Below, piece by piece: positions 26,368 to 34,164 of a DNA stretch of 64,000 bases. A program made the position numbers and the translations under genes. Within the stretch, counting starts at the first letter, position 1, and the number at the start of each line of letters is the position of its first letter. The notes under the pieces are model-generated. The model was not told the DNA's origin, did no database searches, and saw nothing but the letters and a program-made list of their open reading frames with translations. Source of the DNA: Arthrobacter agilis (GTDB lineage: Bacteria > Actinomycetota > Actinomycetes > Actinomycetales > Micrococcaceae); assembly GCF_006494655.1 (NCBI RefSeq), contig NZ_VHIM01000006.1:1-64000 (forward strand). Reading direction: 5' to 3'.

Positions 26368-27408
26368 ATGGCAGACAGAGAAGCCCCAGGTGAGCGACTG
26401 ATCCTCGAATTCCGGGCACGCGATGCGTGGAACCAGAGGGACTATTCCGGTGCGCAGCGGCTTGCCGACGCGTGGGCGGACCTCTGCAGGGCGAACGACG
26501 ATGAAGAGGGCTTGTGGAATGCCTCCTTCCTCGCTGGGGAGTGTCTTCGAAAACAAGGCTTGATGGACGAGTCCCGACTTGTGGCAGAGCGTCTCGAGCT
26601 TTCACCGGTGACCCAGAGGTCGCCGGCCCTCAAGGCCCGGGTCTCGACTCTGAGGGCATTTGCGCTGCAGGGAAGCGGGGACCTGCCTTCAGCAGTGGAA
26701 GCTGCACGCGCCGCAGTCAAGGAGGCGATGACAGGCCCTGACCACACCGAAGTCGCTGTCGAAGCCATGAATGCTCTCATCGCGGCCCTGGCGGAGAGCG
26801 GGCTGCTTCCCGAGGCATGGAAGGAGTCCCTCCTCCTCGACGACCTCCTGAAGCAGGATCGGGACAACAAGTATGCGGGACAGTCCTACTGGGCCATCGG
26901 AAATGTAGCCTTTCTCCTGGACAGGATCTCCGACGGGGTGGCGTATCACCAGCTAGCAGCCAAGAATCTCTCGCCCACCAATGATTTGGACCTCTGGGCT
27001 CACTTCAACCGGGCTTCCGCGTCGCTCAGGCTGACCGCCGGAGTTACTGGACCAGAGACGCTCGAATGTATCGAACGCGCGGAGCTCGCGGCATCGATCG
27101 TCGGCGGCACCGAGCGTGATCGTCTCGAATTGAAACTGACACGGGCGCAGTGGCTCGTTCTCACCGAGCAGTTCGAGATGGCTGTCAGCCACCTGAATGC
27201 GATCATCGAACGCGAGGAGTTGCTCGCTTCCCACGTTGCGGCCCAGGCTCACTTCCTCCTGGGTCAGGCTCTCTCGGCCTGCGGACACGAGACCGACGCC
27301 GTCCGGCACCTGACGATCGGAGAGGAACTCTTCCTCGCGTCCGGAGCCGAGGACCGCGCCTCCATGGCCCGCGGGCTGATCCGCAGCATCGAGCACCCGA
27401 GCGCCTGA
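26368..27408 (+). CDS. TPR-repeat protein, candidate peptide receptor
   Basis: A 346-residue all-helical protein built of tetratricopeptide-like repeats, e.g. RDYSGAQRLADAWADLCRA, then [17 protein letters not shown], then QFEMAVSHLNAIIE and ETDAVRHLTIGEELFLASG. It has no helix-turn-helix, enzyme domain, signal peptide or membrane segment, so it should act in the cytoplasm through protein or peptide binding, as Rap proteins do. The ATG at 26368 has GGAAGG upstream; an in-frame GTG at 26326 has no Shine-Dalgarno but would also be downstream of the candidate -10. GC content and codon use look lower than in its neighbours, hinting at different ancestry. Divergent from the secreted-peptide gene. 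Confidence 0.7.
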   Translation: MADREAPGERLILEFRARDAWNQRDYSGAQRLADAWADLCRANDDEEGLWNASFLAGECLRKQGLMDESRLVAERLELSPVTQRSPALKARVSTLRAFALQGSGDLPSAVEAARAAVKEAMTGPDHTEVAVEAMNALIAALAESGLLPEAWKESLLLDDLLKQDRDNKYAGQSYWAIGNVAFLLDRISDGVAYHQLAAKNLSPTNDLDLWAHFNRASASLRLTAGVTGPETLECIERAELAASIVGGTERDRLELKLTRAQWLVLTEQFEMAVSHLNAIIEREELLASHVAAQAHFLLGQALSACGHETDAVRHLTIGEELFLASGAEDRASMARGLIRSIEHPSA

Positions 27409-27881
27409 GCGCGGCACCTCCTGCCGAGCGGATCGGGCATCGGTGTCATCCAGGGCGTCGTCGCCGCGTGCGGTCCCGCAGACGGAGCGGCTGACGTAGA
27501 CTGGTTCCGAGGCCCTGGTCGGGCCGGGCGTTTTCCCCCATTACTCCCGCTCCGACCGGGGTTCTCCTGTCTCGCGAATCAGACGTAGAAATTGACGAAA
27601 CGCTGATGCCCGATAGCAGCCTCTGCGGCTCGACCGAATGCTAGTGTTTCCCCGTCGGGTGGCGGATGAACGGTCGTTCGCCCATCGACACCTTCCACCG
27701 GCGCAGGACAACGCCGGGCACATCTTCATTCTTCGGCGAGCGTACGGGGGTAGAGCGCCATGACGAGGCCAATCGTCCGGACGGGCTCCGTCGCACGGCA
27801 CGGCATCTCGCTTGTTCACCGCCCGTACCCTTGCGGTTCGGGCTCCGACTCCCGCCCCACGAGGAATGTACGCTGGAACCG
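27409..27881. other. 473-bp region without a recognised gene
   Basis: Between the TPR gene and the second GGDEF-EAL gene. A short CGGCA-CCTCC-TGCCG hairpin follows the TPR stop. An in-frame codon at 27666 would extend the downstream protein by 72 residues, but those residues are Arg/Pro-rich, resemble no domain, and lie upstream of the likely leaderless start. I see no RNA gene or long repeat. Confidence 0.4.
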
Positions 27882-29456
27882 ATGAGCGCTGACCACAAGG
27901 ATCCCCGGCTCGCCATGCTGGTCGAGAGCATCGTGCGCCTGTCGCGGGGAGAGCTCAGCAGCCGCATCGAGCCGTCCAGTGCCCGGGACGACGTCGACGC
28001 CGTGATCACGGGTGTCAACCTGCTCGCCGAGGAACTCGAGCAGGTCTACGAGCAGTTCGAGAAGCGTGTGGAGAGCCGGACGGCCATGCTGCGGCAGGCG
28101 CACCTGGACATGATGAAGATGGCGATGTCCGATGCCCTCACCGGACTCGCCAACCGCGTGGCACTCATGGACGCCATCGAGGAAGCCCTCGGCCAGGCCG
28201 CGGACGGCGCGGCCCCGCCTGCGCTGCTGCTCCTCGATCTCGACAGCTTCAAGAACGTCAACGACCGGTTCGGCCACGACGCCGGCGACCGCGTACTCCA
28301 GGAGGTGGCCTCCCGCCTCAACGGGGTGGTCAGGGAGAGCGACCTCGTGGCGCGGCTGGGCGGCGACGAGTTCGCGATCCTGCTGCCGGCCGCGACCATG
28401 GACATCGCCATGCAGGTGGCCCGCCGGGCGCTGGAGGTGCTGGGTGAGCAGATCCGGCTCGACTCGCTCTACATCCACTCCCGGGCGAGCATCGGGGTCC
28501 GCCTCGGAACGGCCGACCAGAGCGCCGAGGAACTGCTCCTGGACGCGGACACCGCCATGTACGCGGCGAAGCGGGAAGGCCGCAGCATCATCAAGGTGTT
28601 CGAGCCGGTCATGCTCTACTCGCGGCAGCTACGCAGTCAGATGGCCACCGAACTGCGCGGTGCCATCAGTGCCGACGAACTCGTGCTGCACTACCAGCCC
28701 GTCGTGGAACTCGCGACGAACCGCATTCTCGGGGTCGAGGTCCTCGTGCGGTGGCAGCATCCGCTCCGAGGGCTCATCCCGCCGGACACCTTCATTCCGC
28801 TGGCGGAGGAGATCGGTGTCATCCACGACCTCGACCGCTGGGTGATGGCCGCATCGCTGCGGCAACTGGCCCGATGGCGCTCCGAGCTCGACCTCGACGA
28901 CGACTTCCAGCTGAGGGTCAATCTCTCGGCGATGGAACTCAAGCAACTCAATCTCGTGGACCACATCCGATCACTGCTTCGCGAGCTGGAGTTGCCGGCC
29001 GGCAACCTGGTGGTGGAGATCACCGAGACGGCGATCGTGACGCGGGGCGAGGTCGAGATGTACTCCCTGCTGAGCCTGCAGCAGCTGGGCGTGGGCATCG
29101 AGATCGACGACTTCGGGACGGGCTACTCGTCCATCAGCTACCTGCGGGAGCTTCCCGTCAGCATGGTGAAGGTGGACCGCTCGCTGCTCGTGGAGCTCAA
29201 CACCAGGGCGGGTCAGCTCGATTTCGTCGCGGCGATCCTGCAGCTCATCCGTGCAGCCGGCCTCGAGGCGGTCTTCGAGGGCATCGAGACCCGTGAACAG
29301 GCGGAACAGCTGCGCGCGCTGGGCTGCGCCAGCGGGCAGGGGTACTACTTCAGCCGCCCGTTGCCGGCGGATGAGGCAGGCGCGCTGCTCGCCACGACCC
29401 ATCACCTGCAGCTGGGCGACGGCGTGAAAAGCGCGGAAGTGACGACGTCGTCCTGA
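27882..29456 (+). CDS. Cytoplasmic GGDEF-EAL protein (cyclic-di-GMP turnover)
   Basis: A 524-residue protein. Residues 1-85 form a HAMP-like/coiled-coil segment (LVESIVRLSRGELSSRIEPS, then NLLAEELEQVYEQFEKRVE) without a membrane anchor. A GGDEF domain (about 90-250) has an intact GGDEF in RLGGDEFAIL. The EAL domain (about 265-505) has EVLVRW in place of EALVRW, keeping the metal-binding Glu, and DDFGTGYSS and EGIET. Both activities are possible. TACGCT ends seven bases before the ATG at 27882, supporting that start and a leaderless mRNA. This is the second c-di-GMP protein within 11 kb. Confidence 0.9.
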   Translation: MSADHKDPRLAMLVESIVRLSRGELSSRIEPSSARDDVDAVITGVNLLAEELEQVYEQFEKRVESRTAMLRQAHLDMMKMAMSDALTGLANRVALMDAIEEALGQAADGAAPPALLLLDLDSFKNVNDRFGHDAGDRVLQEVASRLNGVVRESDLVARLGGDEFAILLPAATMDIAMQVARRALEVLGEQIRLDSLYIHSRASIGVRLGTADQSAEELLLDADTAMYAAKREGRSIIKVFEPVMLYSRQLRSQMATELRGAISADELVLHYQPVVELATNRILGVEVLVRWQHPLRGLIPPDTFIPLAEEIGVIHDLDRWVMAASLRQLARWRSELDLDDDFQLRVNLSAMELKQLNLVDHIRSLLRELELPAGNLVVEITETAIVTRGEVEMYSLLSLQQLGVGIEIDDFGTGYSSISYLRELPVSMVKVDRSLLVELNTRAGQLDFVAAILQLIRAAGLEAVFEGIETREQAEQLRALGCASGQGYYFSRPLPADEAGALLATTHHLQLGDGVKSAEVTTSS

Positions 29457-29527
29457 CGCGGTGAGCCTGACGCGGTGGGCCTGACGAGGCTGACGATCAC
29501 GCCGTCGGACATCACCGTACCCGCGGG

Positions 29528-29582
29528 GCGCCCTCCTGCTCCCCCTGCGCAGCAGGGTCGCCCGGGAGGCAGCAGGGGCGCC
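29528..29582. terminator. Possible bidirectional terminator region
   Basis: Between the convergent GGDEF-EAL gene and ilvE. A CCCTGC-GCA-GCAGGG hairpin (29543-29557) is nested in an imperfect pairing of GCGCCCTCCTGCT with AGCAGGGGCGC. No U-tract is seen. Confidence 0.35.
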
Positions 29583-29625
29583 CGGGACCACGATCCACGA
29601 GCACCCCTGCAGGGCATCAGATCCG

Positions 29626-30732
29626 TCAGACCAGGCGCGTCAGCCAGCCGTGCGTGTCCTCGACGGCCCCGGTCTGGATGCCCAGCAGCTCGCTGCGGAT
29701 GGACATCGTGACCTCGCCCGCGGGGGCTCCGGCCGTACCGATGTAGTCGTCCCCGTCACGGAGCTGGCCGATCGGGGTGATGACGGCGGCCGTACCGCAC
29801 GCGAAGACCTCGGTGATCTCCCCGCTCGCGACCCCGTCACGCCACTCGTCCAGGGTGATCTTCCGCTCAGTGACCTCCAGGCCGCGGTCGCGTCCCAGCT
29901 GGATGACCGAGGAACGCGTCACGCCCTCCAGGATGGTTCCGGAGAGGGCCGGCGTCACGATCGACCCGTCACGGAAAACGAAGAAAACGTTCATGCCTCC
30001 CAGCTCCTCGACCGCGTTGTCGTTGAACTGGTCGAGGAAGAGCACCTGCTTGCAGCCGTGCGCTTCCGCCTCGAGCTGGGCCGCGAGGGAGGAAGCGTAG
30101 TTGCCGCCTGCCTTCGCGGCACCCGTCCCGCCGCGTCCCGCACGCGCATAGGTCCGGGACACCCAGATGTCGACCGGCTTCACCTCACCGCCGAAGTAGT
30201 TCCCCGCGGGGGACGCGATCACCCGGTAGGAGACCTCCCGGGCCGGGCGGACGCCGAGGAACGCTTCCGTGGCGATCATGAACGGGCGCAGGTAGAGGCT
30301 CTCGCCGTCCCCGGACGGAATCCAGTCCTGGTCGGCGGAGACGAGCTGCCGCAGCGACTCGAGGAAGAGTTCCGCGGGAAGCTGCGGCAGCGCGAGGCGG
30401 ACGGCCGAACGATTCAGACGGGCCGCGTTGGCGTCCGCGCGGAAGGTCCAGATGGAGCCGTCCGCATGCCGGTAGGCCTTCATGCCCTCGAAGATCTCCT
30501 GGCCGTAGTGCAGCACGGCCGCGGCGGGGTCCAGGGCGATGGGACCGTAGGGTTCCAGCCGCGCGTCCTGCCAGCCCCCCGTGCCGGTCTCGTCGACCCT
30601 GAAGTCGACGATCGCCGTGTGATCGGTGAAATAGTTGCCGAAGCCCGGATCGGCGAGGATCGCCATCCGCTTCTCGTCCGGCACCCGCTGCGTGGACAGG
30701 TGCTGGGCGAACTGGGTATCGGTGGCTGTCAT
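29626..30732 (-). CDS. ilvE: Branched-chain amino acid aminotransferase
   Basis: PLP enzyme (fold type IV) for the last step of valine, leucine and isoleucine synthesis and the first of their breakdown. 368 residues; the PLP lysine is in TGAAKAGGNYASS (Lys207), LHYGQEIFEGMKAYR and the phosphate-binding FACGTAAVITPIG are present. Length and these motifs fit the longer actinobacterial/eukaryotic BCAT type. It is on the same strand as leuB with 97 nt between, so it may be co-transcribed or have its own promoter. Confidence 0.95.
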   Translation of the reverse strand: MTATDTQFAQHLSTQRVPDEKRMAILADPGFGNYFTDHTAIVDFRVDETGTGGWQDARLEPYGPIALDPAAAVLHYGQEIFEGMKAYRHADGSIWTFRADANAARLNRSAVRLALPQLPAELFLESLRQLVSADQDWIPSGDGESLYLRPFMIATEAFLGVRPAREVSYRVIASPAGNYFGGEVKPVDIWVSRTYARAGRGGTGAAKAGGNYASSLAAQLEAEAHGCKQVLFLDQFNDNAVEELGGMNVFFVFRDGSIVTPALSGTILEGVTRSSVIQLGRDRGLEVTERKITLDEWRDGVASGEITEVFACGTAAVITPIGQLRDGDDYIGTAGAPAGEVTMSIRSELLGIQTGAVEDTHGWLTRLV

Positions 30733-30829
30733 GGTTCCTCCGCGCTCACGCGGGCCGCACAGGCGACAGGGCCGCCGTCGCCCGTGGATGGTCAGTGCAC
30801 CGGCACTGGGTTAATGATGTGTAACCACC

Positions 30830-31882
30830 TTAGGACACGGCGGCGGCAATAGCATCGCCGACGGCGGCGGTTCCGCGGCCCGCGGTCCGCGTCGCGACGT
30901 CCTCCTCCACGGCCCGCTCGATGCGTCCTGCCTGCGCGTCCAGTCCGAGATGGCGGAGCAGGAGCGCGGCCGAGAGGATCGCGGCCGTCGGGTCGGCGAT
31001 CTGCCGGCCGGCGATGTCCGGTGCGGAGCCGTGCACCGGCTCGAACATCGAGGGCGCGGTGCGGTCCATGTTGAGATTCGCGGAGGCGGCGAGCCCGATA
31101 CCTCCCGTGACGGCTGCGGCCAGGTCGGTCACGATATCGCCGAAGAGGTTGTCCGTGACGATCACGTCGAAGCGCGACGGGTCGGTGACGAGGAAGATCA
31201 TCGCCGCGTCCACGTGGAGGTAGTCGTGCGTCACCTCGGGGAACTCGAGCGCCACCGCTTCCACCGTGCGCCTCCACAGATGCCCCGCGTACACCAGCAC
31301 GTTGTGCTTGTGCACCAGGGTGAGCTTCCCGCGGCGTGCAGACGCGCGCTGGAAGGCGTCCCGGACCACCCGCTCCACCCCGTGGGCGGTGTTGAGGGAG
31401 ACTTCCGTGGCCACCTCGTGGGGCGTTCCCCCGCGCAGGGTTCCGCCGTTGCCCGTGTAGGGCCCCTCCGTCCCCTCCCGGACCACCACGAAGTCGATGG
31501 CGCCGGGGTCGGCGAGCGGACTGGAGACGCCGTCGAACAGGCGGGACGGCCTGAGATTCACGAAGTGGTCGAGCGAGAAGCGGAGCTTGAGCAGGAATTC
31601 ACGCTCGATGAGACCGGACGGGATGCGGGTGTCTCCCGGCGCCGCGCCGACTGCGCCAAAGAGGATCGCATCATGGCCGCGGAGCCGGGTGAGGGTCTCA
31701 TCGGGCAGGGTCTCCCCCGTCGCCAGCCAGTGCTGCGCACCGAGGGGGTACTCGGTGGACTCCAGGGCCACGTCGTCGCCCAGCACGGCCCGGAGCACCT
31801 TGAGGGCTTCGGCGGTCACCTCGGGGCCGATCCCGTCTCCCGGGATGACGGCGAGGTCGATGCTCTTGGGGGCTGGAGTCAT
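30830..31882 (-). CDS. leuB: 3-isopropylmalate dehydrogenase
   Basis: NAD+-dependent oxidative decarboxylation of 3-isopropylmalate in leucine synthesis. 350 residues; [12 protein letters not shown] at the N-terminus, substrate arginines in [16 protein letters not shown], catalytic [10 protein letters not shown] with Lys, the [13 protein letters not shown] metal block, and NAD-binding [12 protein letters not shown]. It is the short actinobacterial form. The ATG at 31882 lies six bases after TACGCT, so translation is probably leaderless; an in-frame TTG at 31918 would be upstream of that promoter and overlap the palindrome. Confidence 0.95.
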   Translation of the reverse strand: MTPAPKSIDLAVIPGDGIGPEVTAEALKVLRAVLGDDVALESTEYPLGAQHWLATGETLPDETLTRLRGHDAILFGAVGAAPGDTRIPSGLIEREFLLKLRFSLDHFVNLRPSRLFDGVSSPLADPGAIDFVVVREGTEGPYTGNGGTLRGGTPHEVATEVSLNTAHGVERVVRDAFQRASARRGKLTLVHKHNVLVYAGHLWRRTVEAVALEFPEVTHDYLHVDAAMIFLVTDPSRFDVIVTDNLFGDIVTDLAAAVTGGIGLAASANLNMDRTAPSMFEPVHGSAPDIAGRQIADPTAAILSAALLLRHLGLDAQAGRIERAVEEDVATRTAGRGTAAVGDAIAAAVS

Positions 31883-31903
31883 GGCTCCAGCGTAGGAAAA
31901 CCG

Positions 31904-31917
31904 TGGGATGTGTCCCA
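31904..31917. promoter_or_regulatory. Palindrome TGGGA-N4-TCCCA upstream of the kinase gene
   Basis: TGGGATGTGTCCCA is a 5-4-5 dyad in the leuB/kinase intergenic region. A half-site-like GTGGGATGTG recurs at 31971-31980, directly before the kinase -10. The same dyad type occurs before the second histidine kinase (34132-34145), making it a candidate target of the NarL-type regulator encoded here. Confidence 0.45.
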
Positions 31918-32002
31918 ATCCGTCCGCAGGGTGAGACGGGCCCGGATCGGTCCACCCCTAGTGGGATGTGGAACGGCGCGCAGCCCCCCTAGAGTTGCTC
32001 CA

Positions 32003-33208
32003 ATGGACATCCACCTGCGGATCGCACGCTGGCTCCGCACCCATCCCGGAACGATCGACCTCTGTCTCGCACTGGCGATCCTCGTGGTCTTCGTGCTCCC
32101 GTTCGCCGCGGGCGGCGCACAGGACTACGAGATCGTCCTCCTGGTCTCCACGGTCCTGGTGTCAGCACTGGCGGTGCGTCGATCCCGTCCCATCCTGTCC
32201 GCGGGCGTGATCGCGGGCGTCTCGGTCCTGCAACTCGTCACGGGAGTGGAACCCGTGCCGACGCAGTTCGTCATCCTGATCACCCTCTACACCCTCGCGG
32301 CCTACGCACCCCGGTGGGCGAGTCTCGGCTCGCTGGGACTCGCCATCGCCGGCACGGCGATAGGACTCGTCCGGTACGGCGAGAACTTCGGCCTGACCGG
32401 GGACGGCTCGGTGCTGGCGACGGTTCCGCTCTTCCTCATCGTCCTGTTCTTCGCGGAGTCGCTGGTGCTGCTCGCCTGGACGATCGGCGATCTCGCCCGG
32501 TCGCGCCGCCTGACGTACCAGGCCCTCGAGGACCGCGCCCGGCGCCTGGAGGTGGAGCGCCAGCAGGAGAGGGATCTCGCTGCTGCTGACGAGCGCAGCC
32601 ACATAGCGCGGGAGATGCACGACATCGTGGCCCACTCCCTGTCCGTGATCATCACCCAGGCCGACGGCGCGCGATATGCGAGCGTACAGCGGCCGGAACT
32701 CGCCGTGCAGACCCTCGGAACCATCGCCGACACCGGCCGGGGTTCACTGCGCGAGATGCGTCGCCTGCTGGGCGTGCTGCGCGGCGACGAGGACGCCTCG
32801 ACCCGGCCGCTCCCGACGCTCGACGACGTCGATGCGCTCCTCCACTCCGTGCGGAGCGCGGGCGTCAGGGTCTCGTGCCGCCGCCTCGGCTCGCCCCGGC
32901 GCGAGTTGCCGCTCGGTGCCGAACTCACCGCCTACCGCGTGGTGCAGGAATCCCTCACGAACGTCCTCAAGCACGCCGGCGCCGACACCAGCACCGAGGT
33001 CTGCCTCGACTACGGACAGCGCGGCCTGACCATCATGGTCGACGACGACGGCCGCGGCGCCGCCCCGGATCCCGGGACGGCGGGCGCCGGACAGGGCATC
33101 ATCGGTATGACGGAACGCGTCCGCCTCTATGACGGCACTGTCACCGCGGGCCCCCGGTCAGGTGGCGGCTACAGCGTCAACGCCTTCATCCCCTATACCC
33201 AGGCCTAG
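32003..33208 (+). CDS. Sensor histidine kinase, NarL/DesK type
   Basis: A 401-residue kinase with five or six membrane helices (about residues 15-165) and almost no extracytoplasmic loop, suggesting it senses something in or at the membrane. Then come a coiled-coil, a HisKA_3 dimerisation domain with phospho-acceptor His206 in REMHDIVAHSLSVI, and an HATPase domain with the N box (ESLTNVLKHAG) and G box (DDGRG, GIIGMTERV). TAGAGT ends seven bases before the ATG (leaderless). Its partner regulator starts 43 nt downstream. Confidence 0.92.
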   Translation: MDIHLRIARWLRTHPGTIDLCLALAILVVFVLPFAAGGAQDYEIVLLVSTVLVSALAVRRSRPILSAGVIAGVSVLQLVTGVEPVPTQFVILITLYTLAAYAPRWASLGSLGLAIAGTAIGLVRYGENFGLTGDGSVLATVPLFLIVLFFAESLVLLAWTIGDLARSRRLTYQALEDRARRLEVERQQERDLAAADERSHIAREMHDIVAHSLSVIITQADGARYASVQRPELAVQTLGTIADTGRGSLREMRRLLGVLRGDEDASTRPLPTLDDVDALLHSVRSAGVRVSCRRLGSPRRELPLGAELTAYRVVQESLTNVLKHAGADTSTEVCLDYGQRGLTIMVDDDGRGAAPDPGTAGAGQGIIGMTERVRLYDGTVTAGPRSGGGYSVNAFIPYTQA

Positions 33209-33251
33209 CCACCGGTCGGCAGGACCGGTGCGGAACGAGGAGAAATACAGC

Positions 33252-34046
33252 ATGGACAACACGACGAGTGTCGAGGGCGCCCGGACGGGACGACCAGCGG
33301 CGCCGGCGTCCCGGCGAGCCGCGCCGGGGTACCCGGAAGGCTCCGGGACGACCGCCGGCCACGCCCCGATCCGCGTCGCGATCGTCGACGACCAGCACCT
33401 GGTGCGCAGTGGTTTCGCCATGCTAATCAACTCGCAACCCGACCTCGAGGTGGTGAGCGAGTCCGCCAACGGCGCCGACGCCGTGCGGGCCCTCGCCGCC
33501 ACGCGCGCCGACGTCGTCATGATGGACGTGCGCATGCCGGGCATGGACGGGATCGAGGCGACCCGCCGCATCCTCGCCGGCCACGGCTCCGCGACCGACA
33601 GCGACGGACCCCGCATCGTGGTCCTCACGACCTTCGACCTGGACGAGTACGCGCTCGCGGCCATCCACGCGGGGGCCAGTGGCTTCCTCCTGAAGGATGC
33701 CCCGCCCGAGGAACTGCTCGACGCGATCCGGACGGTCCACCGCGGCGACGCCGTCATCGCGCCGTCCACCACGCGCCGGCTCCTCGATCACGTGGCGCCC
33801 CTGCTCCGTGAGCCCTCCCCCACCCAGTCCGCCCACGCGGACGCCGTCGGCCGCCTGACCGCACGCGAACGCGAGGTGTTCGGGCTGATCGCCCAGGGAC
33901 TGTCCAATCCGGAGATCGCTGCGGGGCTGTTCCTCTCCGAGGCGACCGTCAAGACGCACGTGGGCCACATCCTCGCGAAACTGGAGGCGCGCGACCGGGT
34001 GCAGGCCGTCGTGATCGCCTACGAGACGGGCATCGTCCGGCCGTGA
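33252..34046 (+). CDS. Response regulator, NarL/LuxR family
   Basis: A 264-residue regulator: receiver domain (about 40-160) with the acidic pair in AIVDDQHLVRSG, phospho-acceptor Asp92 in VMMDVRMPGMDG and the conserved Lys in FLLKDAP, then a LuxR-type HTH (about 200-260) with LTAREREVFGLIAQG and SEATVKTHV. An unusual 38-residue Arg/Ala/Pro-rich N-terminal extension precedes the receiver. GAGGAG lies before the ATG. Forms an operon with the upstream kinase and ends at a strong hairpin. Confidence 0.92.
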   Translation: MDNTTSVEGARTGRPAAPASRRAAPGYPEGSGTTAGHAPIRVAIVDDQHLVRSGFAMLINSQPDLEVVSESANGADAVRALAATRADVVMMDVRMPGMDGIEATRRILAGHGSATDSDGPRIVVLTTFDLDEYALAAIHAGASGFLLKDAPPEELLDAIRTVHRGDAVIAPSTTRRLLDHVAPLLREPSPTQSAHADAVGRLTAREREVFGLIAQGLSNPEIAAGLFLSEATVKTHVGHILAKLEARDRVQAVVIAYETGIVRP

Positions 34047-34053
34047 CCCGCGC

Positions 34054-34078
34054 GCGGCGCGGGAATCGCCCGCGCCGC
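34054..34078 (+). terminator. Terminator of the two-component operon
   Basis: A perfect 10-bp stem GCGGCGCGGG/CCCGCGCCGC with loop AATCG, 7 nt after the response regulator stop. Confidence 0.8.
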
Positions 34079-34126
34079 ACTGGCACCCGCGACTGCTGCA
34101 TGACCGCCTCACCCTCCCGCGCCACC

Positions 34127-34145
34127 TATATTGGGAACATTCCCA
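34127..34145 (+). promoter_or_regulatory. -10 element and start-site palindrome of the second kinase gene
   Basis: TATATT (34127-34132) is a strong -10. It overlaps TGGGAACATTCCCA (34132-34145), a dyad placed over the expected transcription start, where a bound protein would repress. No convincing -35 is present. Confidence 0.5.
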
Positions 34146-34164
34146 GCAGCGGTCGGAGGACAGC

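Noticed and set aside
27666-27881. N-terminal extension of the second GGDEF-EAL protein
   Set aside because: Low-complexity, no domain, no ribosome site, and it lies upstream of the -10 hexamer that sits seven bases before the ATG at 27882.
29528-29582. CRISPR-like or satellite repeat
   Set aside because: Only nested short GC-rich hairpins between convergent genes; no repeated units with spacers.
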